A stretch of 64,000 nt of DNA from Pseudomonas sp. ATCC PTA-122608 (GTDB taxonomy: Bacteria; Pseudomonadota; Gammaproteobacteria; Pseudomonadales; Pseudomonadaceae), in NCBI RefSeq assembly GCF_001952855.1, contig NZ_LPNO01000004.1:51234-115233 (forward strand), given 5' to 3'. Of this stretch, positions 11,267-20,254 are shown one piece after another. The notes beneath the pieces were generated by a model. It was given only the letters and a program-made list of their open reading frames with translations, did not search any database and was not told the DNA's origin. Each line of letters opens with the position of its first letter. Position 1 is the first letter of the stretch. A program made the translations under genes and the position numbers.

Positions 11267-13497
11267 GTTTTACAAGCAAAGAACCGCTGCAGCCAAAGTT
11301 GAGTGTGATGCCAGCGTCCAAGGACATCGAGGCGTTGGTGCGCGCAGAGCACCATGACCCGTTCTCGATCCTTGGGCCCCACGATGACGAACAGGGTGGC
11401 CAGTTCATTCGCGCCTTCTTGCCGGAAGCCTTGAGTGTCCAGGTGCTGGCCCGTGACAGCGGCGAGCACATTGGCAGCCTCGATGCGACCCAGGTGCCCG
11501 GCTTGTTTGTCGGCCATTTCGGCAGCCGCCAGGCGTACCTGCTGAAGATCCAGTGGGCCGGTGGCGAGCAGGTCACCGAAGACCCTTACAGCTTCCAGCA
11601 ACTGCTGTTGGGCGAAATGGACCTGTACCTGTTCGCCGAAGGCAATCACCGCGACCTGAGCAGTTGCCTCGGCGCACAAGTGACCAGCGTCGACGGCGTC
11701 GAGGGCGTGCGCTTTGCCGTATGGGCACCGAATGCCCGCCGCGTGTCGGTGGTGGGCGACTTCAACATCTGGGACGGGCGCCGCCATCCGATGCGCCTGC
11801 GCCATCCGTCCGGGGTCTGGGAAATCTTCATCCCGGGCCTGCAACCGGGCGCGGCTTACAAGTACGAAATTCTGGGCGCCCACGGGATCCTGCCGCTCAA
11901 GGCCGACCCCATGGCCCTGGCCACGCAGATGCCGCCGGATACCGCGTCCAAAGTCGCTCCGCCGCTGCAAGTCGACTGGCAGGACCATGACTGGATGCAA
12001 TCGCGCGGCGAGCGGCAAAAACCCAGCGCGCCGCTGTCGATCTACGAGTTGCATGCGGGTTCCTGGCAGTGCGAACTGGACGAAGTCGGCGAAGTGTCGC
12101 GCCAGTACAGTTGGCGCGAGCTGACCGAGCGCTTGATTCCGTACGTGCAGCAGTTGGGCTTCACCCATATCGAACTAATGCCGATCATGGAGCACCCGTT
12201 TGGCGGTTCCTGGGGCTATCAGGCGCTGTCGCAATTTGCGCCCACGGCGCGTTTCGGCTCGCCGGAGGATTTCGCGTACTTCGTCAATGCCTGCCACCAG
12301 GCCGACATCGGCGTGATCCTCGATTGGGTGCCGGCGCATTTTCCCACCGACACCCATGGCCTGGCGCAATTCGACGGCACCGCGCTTTACGAATACGCCA
12401 ACCCGCTGGAAGGCTTCCACCAGGATTGGGACACCCTGATCTACAACCTAGGGCGCACCGAAGTCCATGGCTTCATGCTGGCGTCGGCGCTGCACTGGCT
12501 CAAGCACTTCCATATCGACGGCCTGCGAGTGGATGCCGTGGCGTCGATGCTGTATCGCGACTATTCGCGCAAGGCCGGTGAATGGGTGCCGAACCGCCAC
12601 GGAGGTCGTGAAAATCTCGAAGCCATCGACTTCCTGCGTCACCTCAACGACGTGGTCGCCCTGGAAGCCCCAGGCGCACTGGTGATCGCCGAGGAATCCA
12701 CCGCATGGCCCGGCGTAAGCCAGCCGACCCAACAGGGCGGCCTGGGTTTCAACTACAAATGGAACATGGGCTGGATGCACGATTCGCTGCACTACATCCA
12801 GCAAGACCCGGTGTACCGCGCCCACCATCACAACGAGCTGAGTTTCGGCCTGGTGTATGCCTGGTCCGAGCGTTTTATCCTGCCGATTTCCCACGATGAA
12901 GTGGTGCACGGCAAACACTCGCTGATCGACAAGATGCCCGGGGACCGCTGGCAGAAGTTTGCCAACCTGCGGGCTTACCTGAGCTTCATGTGGATGCATC
13001 CGGGCAAGAAGCTGCTGTTCATGGGCTGCGAGTTCGGCCAATGGCGCGAGTGGAACCACGATCAGCAACTGGACTGGTACCTGCTGCAATACCCTGAACA
13101 CCGGGGCGTGCAGAAACTGGTGGGCGACCTCAACCGCCTGTACCGCGAAGAACCCGCACTGCACGACCAGGACGACGCGCCACAGGGCTTCCAGTGGCTG
13201 ATCGGCGACGACGCGATCAACAGCGTCTACGCCTGGCTGCGCTGGAGCAAGGACGGCAGGCCGGTGCTGGTGGTGGCCAACTTCACGCCGGTGCCACGCG
13301 AGGCCTACAAGGTCGGCGTGCCATTTGCCGGGCGCTGGAGCGAAGTGATCAACAGCGATGCCGACACTTATGCCGGTTCCAACTTTGGCAACGGTGGCGG
13401 GGCGTTTACCGAGGACGAGCCCAAGCATGGGCAGCCGTTGTCGCTGTCGCTGAACCTGCCGCCATTGGGCGTGCTGATCCTGCGACCGGAAGCCTGA
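11263..13497 (+). CDS. glgB: 1,4-alpha-glucan branching enzyme GlgB
   Basis: A 744-residue GH13_9 branching enzyme that makes alpha-1,6 branches in the glucan produced by GlgE or GlgA. It has two N-terminal CBM48-like beta domains ([11 protein letters not shown] near 25, and [21 protein letters not shown] near 150). The catalytic barrel carries the nucleophile in [18 protein letters not shown], the acid/base in [13 protein letters not shown], and [13 protein letters not shown]. The C-terminal all-beta domain ends at [11 protein letters not shown]. Length is normal for the two-N-domain form. It is the last gene of the rightward run; a REP doublet follows before the convergent autotransporter gene. 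Confidence 0.96.
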
Positions 13498-13506
13498 CAC
13501 GCCTCT

Positions 13507-13606
13507 TGTAGGAGCGAGCTTGCTCGCGAAGACCGTTAACGATAACGCGGCTAATCTGGATGAGCGCGGTGTCTTGATGTTTTTCGCGAGCAAGCTCGCT
13601 CCTACA
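13507..13606. repeat. REP inverted pair between glgB and autotransporter
   Basis: Exact inverted arms at 13507-13530 and 13583-13606 with the core TGTAGGAGCGAGCTTGCTCG. The doublet occupies nearly the whole gap between two convergent genes and may serve as a shared 3' hairpin. Confidence 0.85.
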
Positions 13607-13608
13607 GG

Positions 13609-16203
13609 TTAGAAGCCGATCCTTATGCCAATCGTCCCCTTGCGCCCATTCAACTGATTGCTGTCCAGATTGCTGTTGTACCCCACCTCGCCATACACAC
13701 TGACGGTGCTCGATACCTGCAGCGTCGTCCCGGTGCTGATGTCCAGCGTGGTGGACTTTTGTTCGGTGTTGATGTCCGTGCTGTCATTGAACGTGACGGT
13801 GTTATTCCCGGCGCTGGCGTGCCACACGTTGGTACGCACATAAGGCAGCAGGGGCATGCCGCTCACGCTGTAGCTGCCCTTGAGGCGAATACCAAGGCGG
13901 GTGACGACGTTAGTGTCGGCGCTGAATGAGACATCTGAAATCCCGTCATTCTGGCTGTCCAGATAGCTACGATCGACAATCACCTGGGCCTGCGGCTCAA
14001 CCTCCCAGTGTTCAGACACCGCAAACGGCATTCCCACCTCCACGGACCCCAGTACGTTGTGGCCCTTGGTCGGCAGTTTGAGGCCCCGGTCGGATTCACT
14101 GTGGCCATCGAACCGTGTACCCATCAGCACGAAATCGATATAGGCGCGGTTGGCGCCGATGAGCGTCCAATACGCGCCCAAGCTGTCACCGCGCAGGGTG
14201 GTGTTGCCGGCGTCCTTGCCTTGAAAACCGCTATTGAATCCCGCCACATTGCCCGTCAGGCGGCTGTGGCCGACAAAGAATCCGAAGCGTTGGGTCAGGC
14301 CAGCGTCGTCGGTCCAGGCATACAGGTCAGTGCCAACCTGGAAACCGGATATCGAGCTGTCCAGTGATGGGCTGACGGTACCGGCGAATGATTGCCGCGT
14401 GCTGCTGCCATACACCCGGCCCCAACCGGCCGCTAAAGCGCCAGGTTGCCGTTGCAGGCTTTGGTCACCCATGCGTTCGTGGTAGGTGCCCAGCATGCCT
14501 TGGACCATCTGTTGTACGGCGGGAAACAGCACGGCGTACACCGGGACTTCGGGGCGATAGATCGGTATCGGTTCTTCGCCTGGGAAAATCCCCGGAAGGT
14601 CCGGCGTGCCATCGGCCGGGACGGGTGGGAGGATGCCCACTGGGTCGTCAGGATCCTCAGGGTCACCAGGGTTGGGCAGCGGCGGCGCCACCACTGCGGA
14701 TCGCAGGAACCAGTTTTGCCCGGCGCCCGGCGTCACGCCACCTTTGAACAGGTAGTACTCGTAGGCGCCTGCGGAAACGGCACCACCGCGCAGGGTAAAC
14801 GCCAGGTCGCTGCTCGTGGCACCGTTAAGCGCCTCAACCACCTGGATGCCGTTTTGCCGGGTCATGGCGCCGGGGCCGGCAAGGTTGGTGACCGTGACGG
14901 TGGTGCCGCCTTGCAGCGTGCCCTGGCTCACCACCAGCTTGTCACTGGCCGAACCGTCGGCGCCGAGCACTGATTGCAGCGCCAGTTCGCCGCCATTGCC
15001 GGTGTAGTTGCCGTTGACGGTCAGGCTATCGGTCGCGCTGGAGCTGCCGGTGGTCATGTCGATCAGGCCACCGTTGTTCAGGTTGGCTTGCTGCCCGGCC
15101 GTGAAGGGGCTGATGCTGCCTTGGGACACCTGCAGGGTGGCGCTGCCAAAAATGTTCATCGTGCCGGTGGCCGTAGCGCTGTCACCGAGCTTGAAGTCGC
15201 CACCCAGGGTCAGGCGCGAATTGTTGTCCAGGTTGACCGTTTCCCAGTTGATATAGCGGGTTGGCGTGGCGGATTGGGTGTTGTCGAAGGTCAGGGTGTC
15301 ATTACCCAAACCACCATCCAGCCGCGGTGTAGAGGCCAGGGTGGTTTCTGTCAGGTTGTGCAGGAAACCCTTGTCAGCGCCTTCGCCCATGAGGATTTCC
15401 TTATGGATCAGGCCACCGCCTTCCCAACTGAACTCATCGTCGCCAAAACTGGCGAGGATCTGCCCATCTATCTCACCGCCGCTGACTTTGATGATGTCGT
15501 TGCCGCCGCTGACGCTGATATTGCCACCGACGGTTCCTCCGGAAACCAGGATGGTATCGTTTCCGAAGCCGGTGACCAGATTGCCAAAGATTTCTCCCCC
15601 CCTCAGGTCGAACAGGTTGTTGTCGAGCTTCATGTCGACCCGTCCGATGCTGCCACCGGTCATCAGCGCAATATCGCCGTCTTCAAACGCACCGATGATC
15701 TTTCCGCTGCTCATGGTGAACTCGTCATGACCGTCGCCCTGAGCCAGTGAGGTGACGTTACCACCGCTCTGGAAGTACTGATCGACCCCATCACCCTGGG
15801 AGATTGCACCGGAACTGCCCCCGCTGATTTGCGCGATATCACGGCCTGAGCCTTGAGTCACTGTGCCGGAGATATTGCCATTGAACAGCTGGAAGATATT
15901 TCTTCCGTCGCCTTGGTTGATCGCGCCATTGATCGCGCCGGAATCCATCGTGACCCGATCATCACCCGCGCCATAGGTCACATTACCGACGATGATGCCG
16001 GTGCCACCGACGGGGAACTCCAGGACGTTGCTTCCTTGTAAATCCGTCAGCGTGCCGGCACTGCCATCGCGGCAAAGGGTGGTGTCGTCGCCAGCGGTTA
16101 TGACCAGCGTACAGGCAGCCTGCGCGGGGAGGGGCCAATTGAGCAACAGCGTCGTCACGCTGCAGACGCCCAGATACGTCACTGATGAAAACCGTGTGCT
16201 CAT
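13609..16203 (-). CDS. Autotransporter (type Va) with beta-roll passenger
   Basis: An 864-residue secreted/outer-membrane protein. A signal peptide (about 1-30, ending LPAQAA) is followed by a passenger of degenerate ~20-residue repeats with the pattern GG-x-I-x-G-x-(I/V)-x-x-G-x-G-x-D, rich in Gly, Asn and Asp, predicted to form a beta-helix. A Pro/Asp-rich linker (around 530-560) leads to a C-terminal autotransporter beta-barrel of about 280 residues ending in IRIGF, the expected terminal aromatic. No protease or lipase catalytic motif was noticed, so adhesion or surface coating is more likely than catalysis. GGGAGGG before ATG 16203 sets the start. It appears monocistronic. Confidence 0.88.
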   Translation of the reverse strand: MSTRFSSVTYLGVCSVTTLLLNWPLPAQAACTLVITAGDDTTLCRDGSAGTLTDLQGSNVLEFPVGGTGIIVGNVTYGAGDDRVTMDSGAINGAINQGDGRNIFQLFNGNISGTVTQGSGRDIAQISGGSSGAISQGDGVDQYFQSGGNVTSLAQGDGHDEFTMSSGKIIGAFEDGDIALMTGGSIGRVDMKLDNNLFDLRGGEIFGNLVTGFGNDTILVSGGTVGGNISVSGGNDIIKVSGGEIDGQILASFGDDEFSWEGGGLIHKEILMGEGADKGFLHNLTETTLASTPRLDGGLGNDTLTFDNTQSATPTRYINWETVNLDNNSRLTLGGDFKLGDSATATGTMNIFGSATLQVSQGSISPFTAGQQANLNNGGLIDMTTGSSSATDSLTVNGNYTGNGGELALQSVLGADGSASDKLVVSQGTLQGGTTVTVTNLAGPGAMTRQNGIQVVEALNGATSSDLAFTLRGGAVSAGAYEYYLFKGGVTPGAGQNWFLRSAVVAPPLPNPGDPEDPDDPVGILPPVPADGTPDLPGIFPGEEPIPIYRPEVPVYAVLFPAVQQMVQGMLGTYHERMGDQSLQRQPGALAAGWGRVYGSSTRQSFAGTVSPSLDSSISGFQVGTDLYAWTDDAGLTQRFGFFVGHSRLTGNVAGFNSGFQGKDAGNTTLRGDSLGAYWTLIGANRAYIDFVLMGTRFDGHSESDRGLKLPTKGHNVLGSVEVGMPFAVSEHWEVEPQAQVIVDRSYLDSQNDGISDVSFSADTNVVTRLGIRLKGSYSVSGMPLLPYVRTNVWHASAGNNTVTFNDSTDINTEQKSTTLDISTGTTLQVSSTVSVYGEVGYNSNLDSNQLNGRKGTIGIRIGF

Positions 16204-16298
16204 GATTCGCCCTCCCTGCAAGCCGGTATTCCAAGCTAGCCACACAGAGAGAGCGTTCGCTACTGTCAGAAGTTACAGGTATAGACGAGTGGGTGCGC

Positions 16299-17060
16299 CT
16301 ACAAAAATACAATCTCATACGGCTCGCGCATGCGCTCCAGCAGCACTTGAGCCAGATTCGGCGCCAGGCCAATTTCCGGGTCGCCCGCCAATTGGCTGGC
16401 ATAGGCGTGGGCAGCATGCAGCTTGCGGGCGACGCTCCAGGTGTCGAGCCGGACTTTGCGTGCGCGCTGCCAGGGGATTGCCGAGGTCTCTCGCGCGGGC
16501 CAATGCCAGGCCCAGATCGGCAGTTCATTCAGGTGCACGCCTTTGAGCGCACAGGCTTTGGCAGCGGCGCGGCCGACGGCGTCATGGTCGTCATTGCCGT
16601 CGTTGCGCCAGGTCGTGAACACCACGTCGCCGGGTTGCAGGTAGCGGGCGATGAACTGGCTCATCTGCTGTTCCCGCACCGCCAGGGCGTTGTCGGCAAA
16701 GCCGCCGCGAATCCATTTCAGGCTGTGCAGGGGCACCCCCAGGCGGCGCAGGGCTTCCACACTTTCCTGGGGCCGCACCACGCTCAAGCGTTTGGCCGGC
16801 CACACGCTGGACCCCGGGTGGCTGGCGCTGCCGTCGGTAATCGAGATTAGTTGCAGAGGATATTCAAGGGTGCTGAGCAATTGCAGCAGACCGCCACAGG
16901 CGATCACTTCGTCGCCGGGATGCGGAGCGATGACCACCACGCGAGCGCCGGCAGGTACCAGGGTTGCGGGATTGATGGCAGGGATTTGCGCGAGTTGCGG
17001 GGCGCTGTTCCAGATTTGCGCGGGGCCCCGGCGGTTGTCACTTAACAGTGCAGGCTTCAT
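16299..17060 (-). CDS. PIG-L family deacetylase-like protein, catalytic base missing
   Basis: A 253-residue PIG-L/LmbE-family protein, a paralogue of the gene at 18500-19258 across its whole length. The family removes acetyl groups from N-acetylglucosamine-type amines using zinc bound by the HPDDE motif and a distal His. Here the motif is His47-Pro-Gly49-Asp50-Glu: the zinc ligands (His47, Asp50 and the His in NDDHDAVG) persist, but the first Asp, the presumed general base, is Gly (GGC rather than GAC). It may be inactive, altered or regulatory. ATG 17060 follows AAGGA and aligns with the paralogue's start. A 187-bp gap separates it from the glycosyltransferase gene upstream. Confidence 0.82.
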   Translation of the reverse strand: MKPALLSDNRRGPAQIWNSAPQLAQIPAINPATLVPAGARVVVIAPHPGDEVIACGGLLQLLSTLEYPLQLISITDGSASHPGSSVWPAKRLSVVRPQESVEALRRLGVPLHSLKWIRGGFADNALAVREQQMSQFIARYLQPGDVVFTTWRNDGNDDHDAVGRAAAKACALKGVHLNELPIWAWHWPARETSAIPWQRARKVRLDTWSVARKLHAAHAYASQLAGDPEIGLAPNLAQVLLERMREPYEIVFL

Positions 17061-17247
17061 GAGTGTCACGTCCTTGTTCATCGGTGGTGCAGGCCGTACC
17101 CCGTTGACGGGACGGCTCTTGTGGTACGCGAGCGTCATCCAATGCACGCTCGCGGCGCTACGGCGTTCCAACCCTGGATTGCCGTGCAAGGAATAGTGAT
17201 GATAGTTATGAATCGCCGCTTTAACACCGCCGAGTGTCGCAATTTTT

Positions 17248-17907
17248 TCAGGAGGCTTGCATCAGGCTCTTCAGGTAGTCACCGAAGCCGCCCTGTGCGC
17301 GGCAATCCAGGCGGGCGCTGGTAATCACCTGGGGCGAGTGACTCCAGGCAATGGAAGCCCCGCAGCGCTCCAGTTGGCGTACCAGCTCCACGTCTTCATG
17401 GCAGGGCAACGGCTCAAAACCGCCGGCCCGCACGTACGCACCCGCGCTGATCCCCAGGTTGGCACCGTGAATATGCCGATGCCCGTCCCGGGCCTCATAG
17501 GCCTGGTGATAGCGAATTTGCGCCACCGGGTCGAAGTCTTCGCTCCAGGCATCCACCGTCACCGTGCCACACACCGCATCCACACCCAGGGCCAGTTGCG
17601 CCACCAACCAATCGGGGGCGACGCGGCTGTCGGCGTCAGTGCAGGAAATCCAGCGCGCGCCATTGTTGAGCAAGTGCCGCGCACCCACGCCACGCACGTG
17701 GCCCACGTTACGCGCCTGTACTTCCAGGGTTTGTACCTGGTATTCGCGGGCGATCATCGCGCTGCGATCGCTGCAACTGTCGAGCACCGTAAGAATCTGC
17801 ACCTCTTCACCCAGCAGACCTGGATGACTGGCCGCGACCATTGCGGCTTTCAGGCATTCAGGCAGCAGTTTTTCTTCGTTATGCACGGGTATCAGGATGC
17901 CGATCAT
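17248..17907 (-). CDS. GT2-family glycosyltransferase
   Basis: A 219-residue soluble GT-A glycosyltransferase. MIGILIPVHNEEKLL is the N-terminal nucleotide-sugar loop, CTDADSRV the metal-binding DxD region, and CHEDVELVRQLE the acceptor/catalytic-base region. No membrane anchor is visible and it is shorter than most GT2 proteins. The ATG (17907) overlaps the stop of the upstream methyltransferase as ATGA and follows GGAGGG, so translation is coupled. It is the last gene of the coupled acyl-CoA dehydrogenase-like/PIG-L/methyltransferase/GT2 cassette. Donor and acceptor are unknown. Confidence 0.87.
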   Translation of the reverse strand: MIGILIPVHNEEKLLPECLKAAMVAASHPGLLGEEVQILTVLDSCSDRSAMIAREYQVQTLEVQARNVGHVRGVGARHLLNNGARWISCTDADSRVAPDWLVAQLALGVDAVCGTVTVDAWSEDFDPVAQIRYHQAYEARDGHRHIHGANLGISAGAYVRAGGFEPLPCHEDVELVRQLERCGASIAWSHSPQVITSARLDCRAQGGFGDYLKSLMQAS

Positions 17908-18503
17908 CGCAGTCCCTCCAGGGTGGCGACCGTAGTGCCGTCCCGGCTCCACAGGTCCAGTAGAAAATCGCTTTCGTGATGCTGCACCATGTGTGGCATG
18001 TCGAGTCGCTGGGCAAGGCGCGCGTGCACCTGTTCGGCTGTCTGCGGGCAACCGTCGATGGGCGGGCGCCAATGGCAGGCGAGGATTTGTCCGTCAGGCG
18101 TCAGGCAGGCCAGGGCGCGATCGATCAGCCCGTCAAAGTCCTTCGGGTCCAGGTAGTAACACAGCTCGCTGAGCACGATCAGCTCGAAGGTCTCGCTGGG
18201 CCATTGCTCGGGCAGGCGGCTCTGCTGCACGGTGGCGTGGCTGAAGCCGCGCAGCCGCGCCTGTGCCAGGCTGACCGCCGCTTGCGCCGTGTCACAGCAC
18301 AGCAGGCGGTCACAGCGCGGGGCCAGCTCGAAGCTCAGCTCCCCGTTGGCGCAGCCAGGCTCGAAAATCGAGGCGTAGCGGGGCCGGGTCAGCAGGGCCA
18401 GGGTCAGGGCCCGCTTGCGCCGCTCGTACCAGCGTTGGCGAAAGGCCCAAGGGTCGTCGTTGCCGGCAAACAGCTCATCGAAGTAGGGGGTGGCGACGCT
18501 CAT
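17904..18503 (-). CDS. NodS-like SAM-dependent methyltransferase
   Basis: A 199-residue class I methyltransferase. The SAM-binding glycine motif is FEPGCANGELSFELA, followed by an acidic residue in LLCCDTA and the later motif FELIVLSELCYYLDP, which resembles NodS/NodU-type nodulation methyltransferases. NodS N-methylates a de-N-acetylated glucosamine on chito-oligosaccharides. Given the PIG-L deacetylase directly upstream and the glycosyltransferase downstream, N-methylation of an amino sugar is a reasonable guess, not proven. It is coupled at both ends by overlapping start/stop codons (18500-18503 and 17904-17907). Confidence 0.85.
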   Translation of the reverse strand: MSVATPYFDELFAGNDDPWAFRQRWYERRKRALTLALLTRPRYASIFEPGCANGELSFELAPRCDRLLCCDTAQAAVSLAQARLRGFSHATVQQSRLPEQWPSETFELIVLSELCYYLDPKDFDGLIDRALACLTPDGQILACHWRPPIDGCPQTAEQVHARLAQRLDMPHMVQHHESDFLLDLWSRDGTTVATLEGLR

Positions 18504-19258
18504 ACAAACACCACTTCAAAGGGTTGCAACAGGCGCTCCAGCACATAAGGTGCGAGCACCGGCGGCAGGCCGATCTGCGGGTCGCCCTCCAACTGGCTGG
18601 CGAACGCATGGATTGCATGCCGTTTACGGGCCACGGCTTCAGGTGTCAGGAGGATTTTGCGAGCGCGATCCCAAGGCACCTGGCTGTCTTCCGGGGTTGC
18701 CCAATGCCAGGTCCATACGGGCAGTTCCAGCAAGGTTGCGCCCACGGCCCGGGTCGCCTTGGCACTGGCGCGGCCCACGGCCTCGTGGTCGCAATGGCCG
18801 TCTTCGCGCCAGGTGGTGAAGACCACGTCGCCGGGCTTGAGGTAACGCTCGATGAAGCGGCTCAGGTCTTCTTCGCCCGCAGCGACCTGGCTGTCGCTGA
18901 ACCCGGCCCGCAACCATTTGAGGCTGTGCAATGGCAACCCCAGTCGGTGCAGGGCCTGCGCCGACTCTTGCGGGCGCACCACGCTCAGGCGTTCCACCGG
19001 CCAGCGGCGTGACCCGGGATGACTGGCGCTGCCATCGGTGACGGAGATCAGCAGGATGGGCCGGTCCAGCGCGGCAAGGCCTTGCAACAGGCCGCCGCAG
19101 CCAAGGACTTCGTCGTCCGGATGCGGGGCGATGATCACGGCGCGGCTGCCCTCAGGCACCAGTTCGGCAATGTCCACGCAAGGCAGCTCGGCCAGTCGCG
19201 ACGAGCTTTGCCACAGGTGCAAGGGAGTGCCCTGGCCGACGATTGGATTGATCTTCAT
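18500..19258 (-). CDS. PIG-L family deacetylase (intact motif)
   Basis: A 252-residue PIG-L/LmbE-type zinc deacetylase, predicted cytoplasmic. The signature is intact: His46-Pro-Asp48-Asp49-Glu50 followed by VLGCGGLL, plus DGSASHPGSRRWP and the distal ligand in HCDHEAVGRA. Family members hydrolyse N-acetyl groups from GlcNAc-containing substrates such as GlcNAc-PI or mycothiol precursors. ATG 19258 is preceded by GGGAG about ten bases away. The stop overlaps the methyltransferase start, and the start overlaps the end of the acyl-CoA dehydrogenase-like gene. The degenerate copy at 16299-17060 is its paralogue. Confidence 0.88.
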   Translation of the reverse strand: MKINPIVGQGTPLHLWQSSSRLAELPCVDIAELVPEGSRAVIIAPHPDDEVLGCGGLLQGLAALDRPILLISVTDGSASHPGSRRWPVERLSVVRPQESAQALHRLGLPLHSLKWLRAGFSDSQVAAGEEDLSRFIERYLKPGDVVFTTWREDGHCDHEAVGRASAKATRAVGATLLELPVWTWHWATPEDSQVPWDRARKILLTPEAVARKRHAIHAFASQLEGDPQIGLPPVLAPYVLERLLQPFEVVFV

Positions 19259-20253
19259 AGTTCCCATCTCCCTGGGCGCTCTTCGGCGACCTGTTGACCA
19301 AGGGCGGCCAGGTCGCGCTCGGCGTGACTTTGCCGCAGGTACACCGGCAAGTCGGCCATCAACTGAGCAAAATGCGGGTCTTTGCAATACGGCCCGGCCC
19401 CCAGTGCTCGGCCGACATGGTGAATCACCTGGTCGACGGTTTCTTCAATGCAGGCGCGGGCCTGTTGTGCCAATAGCCGGGCATCGGCCTTGGGCTGCCG
19501 GTCGATGTGGTTGGCGCTGTCGCGCAGCACACAGGCCGCACTGTGCAAGGCGCTGTCGACGCTGCCAAGGTGAGCCAGGGCGTGGGGCTCCGGGCGTTTT
19601 GCGCACTGCTCGCGCAAAGCCTCAGCCAAGCGTTGTGCCGCGCCGTACCAGCAGGCGGCGATCCCGATGCCGCCTTGCCAGAAGCCCGGGCGGGCCAAGT
19701 AGTCTCCGGGCTTGCCGATCGCCAGGCCAACGGCGTCGCTGAACAGCACTTCAACACTGCCGGTCTCCGCCATGCCCACGGCGGCCCAGCCGTCATCGGT
19801 GACCGTCACGCCCGGCTGGTGCATTTCCACCGCAACCAGTTGCTGGCGATCCTCTTCGTCCCACGCCGTCAGTAACCCGTGGCTGACCACCGCGGCGCCC
19901 GAGCACCAAGCCTTGCGGCCCTCCAGCCGCACACGCTGGCCGTCACGCCGGATCCGCACCTTCGCGGTTGGCGGCTCGGCGGCCCACATGCCCCACGTAC
20001 TGCCAACAGGCGGCAAGGGGCTGTCGAGTTCAGCGATGATCGCCAGGGCGTCAGTGTGGCCTTCAAACAACTTGCACAACCGCAGGTCATGGCCGGCGAC
20101 TTGCGCCAGCCGGCTGAAGCGTTCCAGGGTTTGCCCGCTGCCCGGCAAGGGCAGTTGGTCCAGGCCTTCCTCCACCAAAGCCCTCAGCGCGGCGCCAAGG
20201 GCCTGGGTGTCCGGGTAATCCCGGTAGCCGCGAAGAAATTCATGCAAGGCCAT
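19255..20253 (-). CDS. Acyl-CoA dehydrogenase-like flavoprotein
   Basis: A 332-residue protein with the order of an acyl-CoA dehydrogenase: an alpha-helical N-terminal domain, a middle beta domain (WGMWAAEPPTAKVRIRRDGQ then LEGRKAWCSGAAVVSH) and a C-terminal helical bundle. It is shorter than typical acyl-CoA dehydrogenases (about 380), and the N-terminal part is weakly conserved. I cannot identify the catalytic glutamate with confidence. Its context (glycogen debranching enzyme upstream, deacetylase downstream) does not suggest fatty acid oxidation. It starts one base after the glgX stop (TGA-C-ATG), so it is part of the same message. Confidence 0.78.
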   Translation of the reverse strand: MALHEFLRGYRDYPDTQALGAALRALVEEGLDQLPLPGSGQTLERFSRLAQVAGHDLRLCKLFEGHTDALAIIAELDSPLPPVGSTWGMWAAEPPTAKVRIRRDGQRVRLEGRKAWCSGAAVVSHGLLTAWDEEDRQQLVAVEMHQPGVTVTDDGWAAVGMAETGSVEVLFSDAVGLAIGKPGDYLARPGFWQGGIGIAACWYGAAQRLAEALREQCAKRPEPHALAHLGSVDSALHSAACVLRDSANHIDRQPKADARLLAQQARACIEETVDQVIHHVGRALGAGPYCKDPHFAQLMADLPVYLRQSHAERDLAALGQQVAEERPGRWEL

Positions 20254-20254
20254 G

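Noticed and set aside
16293..16850. Plus-strand ORF across the degenerate PIG-L gene
   Set aside because: Shadow frame; the minus strand carries zinc-ligand motifs in the right order and aligns with the paralogue.
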